A stretch of 64,000 nucleotides of DNA from Oceanobacillus sp. Castelsardo (GTDB lineage Bacteria; Bacillota; Bacilli; Bacillales; Amphibacillaceae). The notes under the pieces are model-generated. The model worked only from the letters and a program-made list of their open reading frames with translations, had not been told where the DNA came from and did no database searches. The stretch covers positions 558,001-622,000 of the forward strand of contig NZ_LYCS01000001.1 of the NCBI RefSeq assembly GCF_001659985.1, read 5' to 3'. The translations under genes and the position numbers were made by a program. The stretch's first letter is position 1. Each line of letters starts with the position of its first letter. This document shows, piece after piece, positions 9,983-19,917 of the stretch.

Positions 9983-10340
9983 TTATCCACCCCATTTAGC
10001 GTTAAAATCATACCATAATTATTTTTCATTTGCAATCAATTTAACAGAATTGAAATAAAATTCTGAAAGGTTTTGCACATTATGATTATAACATAATTAT
10101 TTGATTTGTCACGCAATTTGTTTATTTGCGCAATCAACAATTGACAATTATAGCTATTCTTTTTTATATAGTCAATAAATTACAATTCAATCTTTTTAGA
10201 TATACGGGTGAAATGTGAATATTATGTGAATAAATATATACTTCTTTTATAGCCAAAAACGTAAGATATTATTCTTGTTTTCAAAATTTTATTTATTGCA
10301 ATGTTAAAGGCTATTCACTTTTAGTGAACAGCCTATATCT
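9983..10340. other. Gene-free AT-rich gap where trmFO is found in B. subtilis
   Basis: 358 bp with no open frame of any length on the expected strand and no recognisable remnant of trmFO. It holds the topA terminator at its right end and otherwise only AT-rich sequence, presumably with the xerC promoter. Confidence 0.6.
10308..10334 (-). terminator. Hairpin terminator after topA
   Basis: The inverted repeat AGGCT-A-TTCAC / GTGAA-C-AGCCT has one mismatch and a 5-nt loop. It starts a few bases past the topA stop and is followed on the minus strand by a short T run. Confidence 0.65.
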
Positions 10341-12416
10341 TTAACTCTGAACTTCTTCTTTATAATCACAATTTGTACATTGTACTTGTGTTTCCTTTTT
10401 GTTTTTCTTTTCCACTAACAGTGATTCACATTTTGGACAAGGTCTTTGTATCGGTTTATCCCAGGATACAAAATCACATTCAGGAAAACGATCACACCCA
10501 TAAAAAGTTCTTCGTTTTTTAGATTTTCGTTCGACTATATTTCCTTCCGAGCATTTCGGACATTTTACACCAATCTCTTTCAATATTGGTTTGGTATTCC
10601 TACAATCTGGAAAATTAGAACATGCTAAGAATTTTCCGTATCTCCCCATTTTATACACCATTGGGTGACCACATTCTTCGCAGTCTATTCCAGCTGGCTC
10701 GTCTTTTATCTCTATTTTTTCCATCTCTTTTTCAGCTTTTTCTAAACGCTCACTAAAGCCTTTATAAAATTCATCAATAGTAGAAACCCAGTTACGTTGA
10801 CCTTCCTCTATGGAGTCTAAGTCACCTTCCATTTTCACTGTAAAATCAACATCGATTATTTCAGGGAAAAATTCTTCCATTGATTCATTGACGATTGTAC
10901 CAAGTTCAGTCGGTATAAATCGTTTATTATCTAAAGTAACATATCCACGACGTTGTATTGTGTCTAGTGTTGGTGCATATGTGGAAGGCCTTCCGATGCC
11001 AAGTTCTTCCATTGTTCTTACCAACCTTGCCTCTGTATATCGTGGAGGTGGTTGAGTAAAGTGCTGATTCGGTATAATTTCCTTTGAATCCACAACCATA
11101 CCCTCAGATAAATCTGGAAGAAATTTCTCTTCAACTTTTTTATTATCATCTGTTCCTTCAATATATACTTTCATAAAACCTTTAAATTTAATTTTTGAAC
11201 CCGTTGCACGGAACTCCACATTGTTACTATATAAATGAACCGTCATTGTATCCATTATAGCAGGTGCCATTTGACTTGCTAAAAAGCGTTCCCAAATCAA
11301 TTTATACAATCTGTATTGATCTCTTGATAGTATTTCTTTTAATGATTTCGGATCTCTATTTACTGAAGTTGGGCGAATAGCTTCATGAGCGTCTTGTGCA
11401 CCCTCTTTATTTTTTTTAGGTTTATTTTCCCCATGATACTCTTTACCAAATTTCTCTAAAATATAATCATAGGCTTCTGATTTTGCAGTATCCGAAATTC
11501 TAGTAGAATCTGTACGCATATACGTAATTAATCCAGTGATTCCTCCAGATTTCTTACCTAAATCTATCCCTTCATATAACTGTTGGGCTATCATCATTGT
11601 TTTCTTTGCCCTAAAATTTAACTTCCTCGCTGCTTCTTGTTGTAAAGATGAGGTAATAAAAGGTTGAGCCGGGTTGCGTTTTCTCTCTCGTTTTGTAACT
11701 TTTTCAATGGTAAATTTCTTTTCTAATTGGTTTGTAATTTTTTTTACATCGGCTTCCGTCTTTAATTCTTGTTTCTTTCCATCTTCACCGTAAAATGAGC
11801 CTTCAAACATTGTCCCGTCTTTTAAAAATTCGGCTTGAATCGACCAATATTCTTCCGGATTGAAGGTTTGAATTTCTTTTTCACGATCTACGATTAGTTT
11901 CATTGCCACCGATTGAACACGGCCGGCACTTAACCCTTTCTTCACTTTTTTCCATAGTATAGGGCTGATATTATATCCAACTAATCGGTCTAAAATACGT
12001 CGAGCTTGTTGTGCATTCACTAGATCAATATCAATCGAACGAGGATGTTTGAATGATTCTTTAATAGCGTCTTTTGTAATTTCATTAAATACGACGCGGC
12101 AATCTGAAGTTTCATCTACATTTAAGATATGCGCTAAATGCCAAGCAATTGCTTCCCCTTCTCTGTCCGGGTCCGCTGCTAAATATATTTTTTTGGCCTT
12201 TTTTGCTGATTTACGTAAGTCTTTTAACACATCGCCTTTACCACGAATCGTAATATATTTTGGTTTAAAATTTTCATCAACGTCTACACCCATTTGACTT
12301 TTGGGCAAATCACGGACATGGCCCATTGAAGCTTTAACTTCGTATTTTTTTCCTAAATAGCGTTCAATTGTTTTCGCCTTTGCAGGTGATTCTACAATAA
12401 CTAGATAATCTTTCAT
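10341..12416 (-). CDS. topA: DNA topoisomerase I
   Basis: Type IA topoisomerase that relaxes negative supercoils. It has 691 residues. The N-terminal TOPRIM domain starts at [18 protein letters not shown], with the acidic [13 protein letters not shown] motif. The catalytic Tyr is in [10 protein letters not shown] (about residue 300). Three C-terminal C4 zinc ribbons start near residues 577, 620 and 660. It is transcribed from its own promoter candidate just upstream. Confidence 0.97.
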   Translation of the reverse strand: MKDYLVIVESPAKAKTIERYLGKKYEVKASMGHVRDLPKSQMGVDVDENFKPKYITIRGKGDVLKDLRKSAKKAKKIYLAADPDREGEAIAWHLAHILNVDETSDCRVVFNEITKDAIKESFKHPRSIDIDLVNAQQARRILDRLVGYNISPILWKKVKKGLSAGRVQSVAMKLIVDREKEIQTFNPEEYWSIQAEFLKDGTMFEGSFYGEDGKKQELKTEADVKKITNQLEKKFTIEKVTKRERKRNPAQPFITSSLQQEAARKLNFRAKKTMMIAQQLYEGIDLGKKSGGITGLITYMRTDSTRISDTAKSEAYDYILEKFGKEYHGENKPKKNKEGAQDAHEAIRPTSVNRDPKSLKEILSRDQYRLYKLIWERFLASQMAPAIMDTMTVHLYSNNVEFRATGSKIKFKGFMKVYIEGTDDNKKVEEKFLPDLSEGMVVDSKEIIPNQHFTQPPPRYTEARLVRTMEELGIGRPSTYAPTLDTIQRRGYVTLDNKRFIPTELGTIVNESMEEFFPEIIDVDFTVKMEGDLDSIEEGQRNWVSTIDEFYKGFSERLEKAEKEMEKIEIKDEPAGIDCEECGHPMVYKMGRYGKFLACSNFPDCRNTKPILKEIGVKCPKCSEGNIVERKSKKRRTFYGCDRFPECDFVSWDKPIQRPCPKCESLLVEKKNKKETQVQCTNCDYKEEVQS

Positions 12417-12926
12417 CTATGATCCTCCTAAGATGAGGTTGGCAATATACAGAAATAGTTTATAAAGTTGAATTTCTTCGGTGGGAGGTACGACGACAGA
12501 ATGTGCTGGTAGCATCGCTATATTTTTAGTCAGATTTACCTCTCACTAAATATCTGTTGAACCCAGTAGTATTTTACTCGCTGCCTCCTATTTTCTATCC
12601 TTGTTTTAATTGAATTCTACTTGTTTAGAGCTACAGCTAGTAAAGTAGGAATAAAAAAGCTTTTAATTAGTCTTTACTTTTATTTCGTTATCTTATTTTA
12701 TATACTTTCTGGCTATTATATTACCTTACTAAATAATTTTGAAATCTTCACTAATACTAAATAGTTATAATGAATTTGTCAAACAAACTGTTACTGATAT
12801 TCGTTTTTATCATCATTTACCGATAAAGCAACTCTTCATTCAGTTGGGTCGAAGTAATTGCAGCTGGACGAGTAATTGGATTCTAAGACATGCCAATTCC
12901 TACATTGTAATAGGACGCCTGAGTTT
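12417..12926. other. Gene-free region between dprA and topA
   Basis: 510 bp without a convincing gene. A 63-codon plus-strand frame at 12739-12930 begins at TTG with no ribosome binding site and was not accepted. It contains the topA promoter, a decayed family-A-like fragment at about 12489-12518 (resembling the block at 14191-14215) and two CGAGTAATTG-like words near 12850-12880. Confidence 0.5.
12444..12472 (-). promoter_or_regulatory. Candidate sigma-A promoter of topA
   Basis: Minus strand TTCAAC, 17 bp, TATATT, about 28-56 bp upstream of the topA ATG. The topA ribosome binding site (TAGGAGGATC) follows. Confidence 0.55.
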
Positions 12927-13829
12927 TTAGTCGGCCAACCAGTTAACCTTGGATAAATAGTCCCAATCCTCTTGAATATCAATAGGGGATTGAACTAACT
13001 TAGCACCATCTTGAATCATTTGATGGCAACCTTTCGTCTGGGGAATGGTTGGAGAGCCTGGTACAGCATATACTTCTCTTCCTTGGTCTAGTGCCTGGTC
13101 CACAGTAATTAAGGTTCCGCTTTTTTCAGTTGCTTCAATTACTAAAGTTCCAAAACTAAGTCCACTTATAATCCGATTCCGTTCAGGGAAATGGTACTTA
13201 ACAGGTCGAATATCTGGTGGATACTCAGATAAAACTAGTCCATATTTAGCTATTTGATGAAATAGGTTTGTATTCTGTTTTGGATATATATGATGAAATC
13301 CACTTCCTAATACAGCAATTGTTTTACCCTGATTGATTAAAGCAGTTTGATGAGCGAGGCTATCTATTCCTTTGGCTAAACCACTAACAATTAACCAATT
13401 ATCCTTCACTAACGGCTTAACGATATGTTCTAATTTGATCATAGCTTCTTTGGATGGGTTTCGAGTACCAATTACACTCAACTTCTGTTTATATTGTAGT
13501 AATGATAGGTCTCCTTTAACATATAAAACAAGAGGTGCATCTTTTATTGTATTTAACATGGCTGGATAGTTTTCGTCAACTATTGTAATAGTTTTATATA
13601 ATCTTAAATCCTTTATTAATTGTTTCTTCATTCTATTTTGATGAAGATCTTGATAAAATAATGTGGCATTTTTAAAGGGGATTTGGAGGTGTTTTGAAAT
13701 TTCATGGGGAGTTAATTTATAGACACCACTTAACGTGGAATCAATTTGGAGAAGCCTACGAATTATCCTTCTTGTTATACCGCGGCATCTGGAGATGTGG
13801 ATCAAGCGAAGGCGAACATTATTATTCAA
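12927..13829 (-). CDS. dprA: DNA-processing/recombination mediator DprA (Smf)
   Basis: Loads RecA on incoming single-stranded DNA during natural transformation. It has 300 residues, with an N-terminal helical/HhH-like part and the Rossmann-like DprA domain (VIGTRNPSKEA, VSGLAKGIDSLAHQTAL, AVLGSGFHHIYP, SEYPPDIRP, FPERNRIISGLS, EATEKSGTLIT). The open frame begins with TTG, with TAGGACGTG upstream; the nearby ATG is out of frame, so I accept TTG. It lies between sucD and topA as in B. subtilis. Confidence 0.93.
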   Translation of the reverse strand: MNNNVRLRLIHISRCRGITRRIIRRLLQIDSTLSGVYKLTPHEISKHLQIPFKNATLFYQDLHQNRMKKQLIKDLRLYKTITIVDENYPAMLNTIKDAPLVLYVKGDLSLLQYKQKLSVIGTRNPSKEAMIKLEHIVKPLVKDNWLIVSGLAKGIDSLAHQTALINQGKTIAVLGSGFHHIYPKQNTNLFHQIAKYGLVLSEYPPDIRPVKYHFPERNRIISGLSFGTLVIEATEKSGTLITVDQALDQGREVYAVPGSPTIPQTKGCHQMIQDGAKLVQSPIDIQEDWDYLSKVNWLAD

Positions 13830-13946
13830 TTCATCACGTCCTATATGTAATGTTTAGCAGATAAGTTATATAAGCTTTACTAATCTGCATTAGCGCAACT
13901 AGAGCATTCGCCAAATCTTATAGCGGATACTAAGTTTTTTAATAGT

Positions 13947-13986
13947 TAATAGAACCTAAAAGAAGATAGTCTTTTAGGTTCTATTA
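13947..13986 (-). terminator. Long perfect inverted repeat, probable transcription end after sucD
   Basis: A 17-bp perfect stem (TAATAGAACCTAAAAGA and its complement) around a 6-nt loop. The tail on the minus strand is only moderately T-rich. It lies between the family-A array downstream of sucD and dprA, so it probably ends sucCD transcription. Confidence 0.55.
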
Positions 13987-13988
13987 CA

Positions 13989-14418
13989 CTACTTTCGCTT
14001 TTCTTATCTAGCTCAAGTAGCCAGCGACTAGCGAGACTTCCTTCACCTCCGTACGATAAGTCAACATCAACTCACTCCGTTCGTTGTGTTTCCTTTATCT
14101 CCTTCGGGAGGGGAATGTCCGATTAAGACCGACGCTTTGCGCGTCAACATCGGACCGCCTGGCATGGCCAGGCGCAGTCCGTACGTCGCTACGACGCAAA
14201 GGATGTGCTAGTACAGACGTTGCGACAGGACGTCGCGTTCCTAGTCTGTACGGCTACTTTCGCTTTTCTTGGCTAGCTCAAGTAGCCAGCGACTAGCGAG
14301 ACTTCCTTCACCTCCGTACGATAAGTCAACATCAACTCACTCCGTTCGTTGTGTTTCCTTTATCTCCTTCGGCTCAGTCCAGTCCGTACGTCGCTAAACG
14401 GCTACTTTCGCTTTTCTT
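13989..14418 (-). repeat. Family A intergenic repeat, tandem array (two copies plus an end fragment)
   Basis: Two copies (about 14007-14270 and 14273-14418) plus a left end fragment (13989-14005). About 100 bp is nearly identical between them (14008-14104 against 14273-14370). Both close with a terminal stem AAGTAGCC/GGCTACTT, which replaces the AGCGCCC/GGGCGCT of other copies. Copy 1 also has a block containing TTGCGACAGGACGTCGCG (14220-14237) that copy 2 lacks. In gene sense the array starts exactly at the sucD stop codon. Strand is given in that sense. Confidence 0.85.
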
Positions 14419-15319
14419 AATGTGTTTTACATTTTTGATCTAGTCCTTTTTCTTTTAGGACTTTGATCATCGTTTCGCCGATTACTGCAGGTGTATCTGC
14501 TACAGCAATTCCGCATTCGTTCATAACACGTATTTTTTCTTCTGCAGTACCTTTACCACCTGAGATAATAGCTCCTGCATGTCCCATACGTTTTCCTGGA
14601 GGAGCAGTTGCACCACCTATGAACCCTACTACCGGTTTAGTCATATTGGCTTTAACCCATTCTGCTGCTTCTTCTTCAGCAGTACCACCAATTTCTCCAA
14701 TCATTACTACTGCTTCTGTTTCCGGATCTTCATTAAATGCTTTTAAAACATCAATAAAGTTCGTTCCGTTTACAGGGTCTCCACCAATCCCAACAGCAGA
14801 TGTTTGACCATAGCCAGCTTGGGATAATTGGTGTACCGCTTCGTATGTTAACGTTCCGGAACGAGAAACTACACCAATGTGTCCTTTTGTATGGATATAT
14901 CCAGGCATAATTCCTACTTTACATTCATCAGAAGTAATTACTCCAGGACAGTTTGGTCCAATTAATCTAGTTTTCTTACCTTCCATATAACGTTTAACTT
15001 TTACCATATCCATTACCGGGATATGCTCCGTGATACAAATTACTAAATCTAATTCTGCATCAACCGCTTCCAAAATTGCGTCTGCTGCAAATGGTGCAGG
15101 TACGTAAACAACAGAAACCGTTGCTCCAGTTTTACTAACCGCCTCTTGTAATGTATTAAAAACTGGTACACCTTCTACTTCTGAACCACCTTTTTTGGGG
15201 GTTACACCACCAACAATTTTCGTACCATATTCAAGCATTTGTTTTGTATGGAATCTAGCAGTTCCACCAGTTATTCCTTGGACAATTACTTTCGTGTCTT
15301 TATTTAAATATACGCCCAT
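14417..15319 (-). CDS. sucD: Succinyl-CoA synthetase (ligase) alpha subunit SucD
   Basis: TCA-cycle enzyme interconverting succinyl-CoA and succinate with substrate-level phosphorylation; the alpha subunit binds CoA and carries the phosphohistidine. It has 300 residues: the CoA-binding Rossmann domain ([16 protein letters not shown]), the IGPNCPGVI loop, and the active-site His in [17 protein letters not shown] (near residue 246). It is 24 bp downstream of sucC. Its stop codon overlaps the edge of a family A repeat. Confidence 0.97.
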   Translation of the reverse strand: MGVYLNKDTKVIVQGITGGTARFHTKQMLEYGTKIVGGVTPKKGGSEVEGVPVFNTLQEAVSKTGATVSVVYVPAPFAADAILEAVDAELDLVICITEHIPVMDMVKVKRYMEGKKTRLIGPNCPGVITSDECKVGIMPGYIHTKGHIGVVSRSGTLTYEAVHQLSQAGYGQTSAVGIGGDPVNGTNFIDVLKAFNEDPETEAVVMIGEIGGTAEEEAAEWVKANMTKPVVGFIGGATAPPGKRMGHAGAIISGGKGTAEEKIRVMNECGIAVADTPAVIGETMIKVLKEKGLDQKCKTH

Positions 15320-15343
15320 TTTTGTACGTCCTTTCTTTCAATT

Positions 15344-16504
15344 TTATTTCACCATTGCTACAATTTTTTGAGCACCGTCAGCCATAGAATCTGCTGAAGT
15401 AATATTCAATCCAGATTCATTTAAGATTTTCTTCCCTAGGTCAACATTGGTACCTTCCAAACGAACGACTAACGGAATCTCTAAACCTACTTGTTTTGTT
15501 GCTTCTACAACACCCTCCGCAATAACGTCACATTTCATAATTCCACCAAAGATGTTTACAAAAATACCTTTTACATTAGGATCGGATAAAATAATCTTAA
15601 ATGCTTCCGTTACTTTTTCAGCAGTTGCTCCGCCCCCAACATCAAGGAAGTTTGCCGGTTCGCCGCCAAAATACTTAATAATATCCATCGTGGACATAGC
15701 AAGTCCTGCACCATTTACCATACAACCGATATTTCCATCTAATGCAACATAACTTAAGTCGTATTTAGAAGCTTCGATTTCTTTTTCATCTTCTTCTTCT
15801 AAATCTCGTAATTCCATGATTTCAGGCTGACGGTATAAAGCATTGTCATCAAAGTTAAGTTTAGCATCTAATGCAAGTACTTCCCCATCACCAGTTGTTA
15901 CTAATGGGTTGATTTCTGCAATGGAACAATCTTTTGCAATAAAAGCATCATATAAGCCTGTCATGAATTTAACAGCCTTCCCAACTAGTTCATCTGGAAT
16001 ATTAATATTAAATGCTAGTCTACGAGCTTGATAAGGTGCTAGTCCAACAATTGGATCAATTACCTCTTTAAATATTTTTTCAGGGGTTTCTGCAGCTACT
16101 TCTTCAATTTCTGTTCCACCCTCTTCAGACGCCATCATAACAACACGAGAAGTAGCGCGATCTAAAACAACACCAACATAATATTCTTTTTTGATATCGC
16201 ATCCTTCCTCAATAAGAAGGCGCTTTACTTCTTTCCCCTCTGATCCTGTTTGATGGGTAACTAAAGTCTTTCCTAAAATTTCATTTGCATATGTACGAAC
16301 TTCATCCAAATTTTTAGCTACCTTTACACCGCCAGCTTTCCCGCGTCCTCCAGCATGGATTTGCGCTTTGACAACGGTTACAGCACTACCTAATTTTTTT
16401 GCTGCTTCTACAGCTTCATCCACTGTATATGCTACGTGTCCATTGGGAACTTTTACACCAAATTCACGTAAAACTTGTTTACCTTGGTACTCGTGAATGT
16501 TCAT
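15344..16504 (-). CDS. sucC: Succinyl-CoA synthetase (ligase) beta subunit SucC
   Basis: Nucleotide- and succinate-binding subunit of succinyl-CoA synthetase. It has 386 residues, with an N-terminal ATP-grasp domain ([33 protein letters not shown]) and a C-terminal CoA-ligase domain ([46 protein letters not shown]). It starts at ATG with AGGAGGATG upstream and forms an operon with sucD. Confidence 0.97.
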   Translation of the reverse strand: MNIHEYQGKQVLREFGVKVPNGHVAYTVDEAVEAAKKLGSAVTVVKAQIHAGGRGKAGGVKVAKNLDEVRTYANEILGKTLVTHQTGSEGKEVKRLLIEEGCDIKKEYYVGVVLDRATSRVVMMASEEGGTEIEEVAAETPEKIFKEVIDPIVGLAPYQARRLAFNINIPDELVGKAVKFMTGLYDAFIAKDCSIAEINPLVTTGDGEVLALDAKLNFDDNALYRQPEIMELRDLEEEDEKEIEASKYDLSYVALDGNIGCMVNGAGLAMSTMDIIKYFGGEPANFLDVGGGATAEKVTEAFKIILSDPNVKGIFVNIFGGIMKCDVIAEGVVEATKQVGLEIPLVVRLEGTNVDLGKKILNESGLNITSADSMADGAQKIVAMVK

Positions 16505-16596
16505 TGTTCATCCTCCTAGTATAATTACTGCAATTTCATTGTATAAAAAAAACATAATTTAAACAAGAAAAACAATCTTAAATTATCACAAAATTG

Positions 16597-16866
16597 TCAT
16601 TTATTTTGTTTAATGCTCTGTTCAGTATTATATATAAACGCAAATACCTCTGCAACTGCTTCATACAATTCTTCTGGAATTACCTCGTTTATATTAAGTT
16701 TCGAGAGCAATTCTACTAACGCAATGTCTTCTACAATCGGAATTTGATTTTGTGACGCAATTTCAAGAATTTCGTCCGCCGTTTTCCCCTTTCCAACTGC
16801 AGTAACTACAGGAGCTGGATTCTTTTTTTGGTTATATTTTAAGGATACTGCTTTTTTATTAGTCAT
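16597..16866 (-). CDS. ylqH: FlhB C-terminal-domain-like protein (YlqH type)
   Basis: An 89-residue stand-alone version of the cytoplasmic domain of the flagellar export switch protein FlhB. It has the characteristic GKGKTADEILEIA... and VELLSKL...IPEELYEAVAEVFAF segments. At the place where full FlhB has its self-cleaving NPTH, this protein has NPAP, so autocleavage is not expected. It overlaps the upstream FliK-like gene by 4 bp. The B. subtilis orthologue is present in the same place; its function is not established. Confidence 0.85.
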   Translation of the reverse strand: MTNKKAVSLKYNQKKNPAPVVTAVGKGKTADEILEIASQNQIPIVEDIALVELLSKLNINEVIPEELYEAVAEVFAFIYNTEQSIKQNK

Positions 16867-18074
16867 ATTCGAAAATCAACTCCTGTAAAATTGGATGGAT
16901 TATATTTTTTATTAGAAAGAGTATTTGTAATATTAGATTCAGATGGCATTGGTTTAAATAAAACGTTCGTTAGATGATAATTTAGTTTTTCTAATCCGGA
17001 TTTTAACCGTTTTTGTAACGAGAAGGTCCTTTCTTTCAATCCTTCGACATTATTATACACTGTAATAGTCACATTTCTTTGTTGTATATGCATATCTATT
17101 ATTGTTTCATGCAGATACTCAAGTTCTAAATAAAAATAAATTCTACAGTAATTCGGATCAATCGTTCCTTTTTTTGTTTTTTTACTTTTTAGTTCTAAAT
17201 CTAAATCTTTTTTTAGCCCTAATACCTCACCTGGCAAATTATAATTAACTTGGATGAAATTGTCTGTTTCGTTTATTGTGTTTAATTGCATTCCATTTAG
17301 ATGGTGAAGAAGTTTTTCTGCATGAATTTGATGCTCCCCATCCATCGATAACATTTGTAGTAAATATCCCTTAATAGATGGTAGATGAATGTCACCCTGT
17401 TGCCTTATCGTATATTCATAGTCTAATCCACTATTTGACAAAAACTGATGAAGATGATGAAGGAACAGTTGTTTAGGTTTCATTTCAATATTATTGTTAC
17501 CTAGCATTGGATCTGGTTTGACAAAACTCTGTAGCATGGTATAGGCATTAGTAAATTTTTCTTGACTTTGAAGTTCATTTATCAAATTACGAATTAGCTT
17601 AGACTGATTGTCCGTACTTTTAGAATATATCGCTTGAAATATGGAATCAGTTAAGGGTAATCTTCGTTGAATTAATTCTTTTAATACGTCTTTCACTTGT
17701 TCGTTATCCTTATATTTTTCTAATAATTGAAGAGCTTGTAACAGTTGTGTCTTTTCAAATGGAACTCCATCTACCATCAATTTTTGTACAAACAAACGGT
17801 TAGCTTCTGTATTTTTCACCCCTAAATTTTTTAATAAAACCGGTACATCTAATTTAGATTGATTTTTTAACTTTTTACCAATTACCTTTAAGTAAAGTAC
17901 TTGATTTGAGACATGAACTTGAAAATGATAACGATCTCCTATCGTTAATGGTATTTCCAGTTTCGCTATAACAGTTTGATTCTTTAATTGAATTTGGGCC
18001 ATATTATTAGGGTATAATTTGGAAACTTTTCCTCTTACTATCTGACCTTGCCTTAGCATGGATTTATTTAACAA
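16863..18074 (-). CDS. Hypothetical protein in the YlqG position, with a FliK-like C-terminal part
   Basis: A 403-residue protein of unknown function in the same place as B. subtilis ylqG. It has no signal peptide or membrane segment. The last 130 residues resemble the FliK C-terminal domain: a segment LPGEVLGLKKDLDLELKS, then YFYLELEYLHETIIDMHIQ, and a final helix of regularly spaced hydrophobics (LQKRLKSGLEKLNYHL). FliK is the partner of the FlhB C-domain, and here the next gene is a lone FlhB C-domain, which supports the match. The resemblance is by eye and the family assignment is tentative. Confidence 0.7.
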   Translation of the reverse strand: MLNKSMLRQGQIVRGKVSKLYPNNMAQIQLKNQTVIAKLEIPLTIGDRYHFQVHVSNQVLYLKVIGKKLKNQSKLDVPVLLKNLGVKNTEANRLFVQKLMVDGVPFEKTQLLQALQLLEKYKDNEQVKDVLKELIQRRLPLTDSIFQAIYSKSTDNQSKLIRNLINELQSQEKFTNAYTMLQSFVKPDPMLGNNNIEMKPKQLFLHHLHQFLSNSGLDYEYTIRQQGDIHLPSIKGYLLQMLSMDGEHQIHAEKLLHHLNGMQLNTINETDNFIQVNYNLPGEVLGLKKDLDLELKSKKTKKGTIDPNYCRIYFYLELEYLHETIIDMHIQQRNVTITVYNNVEGLKERTFSLQKRLKSGLEKLNYHLTNVLFKPMPSESNITNTLSNKKYNPSNFTGVDFRI

Positions 18075-18102
18075 AGACGGTGAATGTATCTTTCCGAATA
18101 TT

Positions 18103-18903
18103 TTACTTGTTTCCAGCTGTAACTTCCTCCTTCATGCTGATCACATTTCTCACAGGGCTAAATGTATAACGGTGATATGGAGTTGCACCCAGTTCTTTTA
18201 ATTTTTCCATATGAATTTTGGTACCATACCCCATATTTGATGCAAAGTCGTACTCTGGATATTTTTTATGTATATCTTCCATAATCCCATCACGCGTTAC
18301 TTTTGCTATAATACTTGCAGCAGCAATAGATACACTTTTTGCATCCCCTTTTATAATCGATTCGTAAGTACATGTAAGGTTTTTCAAATTTACTGCATCT
18401 ATTAAAACGTGATCCGGGAAAACATTGAGACCTTTTATAGCTTTCATCATAGCTAATTTAGTAGCCTCAAAAATATTAATTTCATCAATTTTTCTGCTAT
18501 CCACTACTCCCACACCATAACTTATTGCTTTTTCAATTATTATGTCATAGTATTTTTTTCTAGTTTCTTCATTAAGTTGTTTGGAATCGTTTAGTCCTAA
18601 TAATTTAAAATCCATTGGTAGTATAACAGCTGCGGCTACGACCGGACCTGCTAATGGGCCTCTCCCAGCCTCATCAACGCCTGCTATATATTGTTTTCCA
18701 TGTAACCTAGCTCTATTTTCTATTTGACACATTTCATGATACTTTACTTCTAATTCTATTTCTTTACGTTTTTGGTTTTCATAGCTCTTTATTAAATTTT
18801 GAACGCCTTTACGTTCATCTAGTTTTAGCTCACTAATTAGCTCCGCTGTTATTAATCCCTCTCCAAATAACCTTTTAAGCTCTGAAATAGGTTGCTTTTT
18901 CAT
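18103..18903 (-). CDS. rnhB: Ribonuclease HII
   Basis: Removes ribonucleotides and RNA primers from RNA-DNA hybrids. It has 266 residues. The catalytic acidic residues lie in YIAGVDEAGRGPLAGP, followed by LNDSKQL, DAVNL, KGDAKSVSIAAASIIAKVTRD and GYGTKIH. The frame extends to 18924, but the ATG at 18903 (MKKQPISELKRLF) has an AGGTG site 6 nt upstream, while the upstream ATG has none, so I use the shorter form. Confidence 0.96.
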   Translation of the reverse strand: MKKQPISELKRLFGEGLITAELISELKLDERKGVQNLIKSYENQKRKEIELEVKYHEMCQIENRARLHGKQYIAGVDEAGRGPLAGPVVAAAVILPMDFKLLGLNDSKQLNEETRKKYYDIIIEKAISYGVGVVDSRKIDEINIFEATKLAMMKAIKGLNVFPDHVLIDAVNLKNLTCTYESIIKGDAKSVSIAAASIIAKVTRDGIMEDIHKKYPEYDFASNMGYGTKIHMEKLKELGATPYHRYTFSPVRNVISMKEEVTAGNK

Positions 18904-19018
18904 GAATACACCTAACTCTCTCATTATCTATATTGACTTGATTTTCGCAGTTTTGCTGGGAGAATGCCTTAGTTGCACTATACAAAGAATGATAACTTTC
19001 CTCCTGCTAAACAATAAA

Positions 19019-19043
19019 ACATCCATCAATTTTAGATGGATGT
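19019..19043 (-). terminator. Rho-independent terminator after rbgA
   Basis: A 9-bp perfect stem ACATCCATC/GATGGATGT with a 7-nt loop, followed on the minus strand by TTTATTGTTT. It lies 25 bp past the rbgA stop. Confidence 0.8.
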
Positions 19044-19067
19044 CATTATTGAAAAATCACTTGAATA

Positions 19068-19910
19068 TTATAGCCTTTCAAGCGTTATTTTACCAAGTCT
19101 TCCGGTTCTTAAATCCCTTAATACAATATCGGCTACTTTGTCAAAATTCACATTCCCTCCACTTTCTAAAGCTCCGCGAAGTTTTCCGATTTTAACAAAG
19201 ATTTCCCACATATCATCCATATCGTGTTCAATTTGATATCTTTCCACCAATTGATTCGGGTAGTGCTCTTGCATGAAGGAAATAACAAAAGCAACTATAT
19301 CTTGTAGCGATAATAATTGATCTTTAATTGTTCCAGTTGCTGCTAAACGATAGCCAATTGTTTGATCTTCAAATTTAGGCCAAAGAATTCCCGGTGTGTC
19401 TAGAAGTTCAAAGTCTTTTTTAACTTTAATCCATAATTGATGTTTCGTAATACCAGGTCGGTCTCCTGTTTTCGCTACTTTTTTGTTCGCAAGTCGATTT
19501 ATAAGTGTAGATTTCCCTACATTTGGGATTCCTACAATCATCGCTCTTGCTGGCCTAGGTTTAATACCCCTTTTTTCTAATTTTTTAATTTTTTCTTGTC
19601 CTAGTTGCTTTGCTAGTTGAATAACTTTCTTTATATCCTCTTTTTCATTCACATCCACCGCTACTGCGGGTATTCCTTGTTCTTGGAAATAAGCTAAAAA
19701 TTGCTCCGTGATTTTCGTATCTGCTAAATCCTTTTTCATCATCACAATCATTTTAGATTTAGTTTGTAATACTTGTTGAAGCATTGGGTTCTGTGAAGAT
19801 AATGGTGCTCTAGCATCAACTAATTCTATTACAAAATCAACTAATTTTAATTTTTCTTCTACTTCCCTTTTCGCCTTTGCCATGTGTCCCGGAAACCATT
19901 GTATAGTCAT
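19068..19910 (-). CDS. rbgA: Ribosome biogenesis GTPase RbgA (YlqF)
   Basis: Circularly permuted GTPase needed for late assembly of the 50S subunit. It has 280 residues. The motifs come in permuted order: G4-like MKKDLAD first, then G1 GIPNVGKSTLINRL and G3 DTPGILWP, with a C-terminal ribosome-binding domain. It is 7 bp downstream of lepB. Confidence 0.96.
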   Translation of the reverse strand: MTIQWFPGHMAKAKREVEEKLKLVDFVIELVDARAPLSSQNPMLQQVLQTKSKMIVMMKKDLADTKITEQFLAYFQEQGIPAVAVDVNEKEDIKKVIQLAKQLGQEKIKKLEKRGIKPRPARAMIVGIPNVGKSTLINRLANKKVAKTGDRPGITKHQLWIKVKKDFELLDTPGILWPKFEDQTIGYRLAATGTIKDQLLSLQDIVAFVISFMQEHYPNQLVERYQIEHDMDDMWEIFVKIGKLRGALESGGNVNFDKVADIVLRDLRTGRLGKITLERL

Positions 19911-19917
19911 AATGTTT

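Noticed and set aside
12739-12930. Plus-strand 63-codon frame between topA and dprA
   Set aside because: TTG start with no ribosome binding site, no recognisable pattern, and it runs into the dprA end.
14084-14296. Plus-strand open frame inside the 14-kb family A array
   Set aside because: It is read from repeat DNA; the same FLYLLR peptide appears in a frame at 41961-42218 in another copy. There is no ribosome binding site and no relation to any protein known to me.
13989-14418. CRISPR array
   Set aside because: Only two long, unequal repeat units with no regular spacers and no cas genes in the window.
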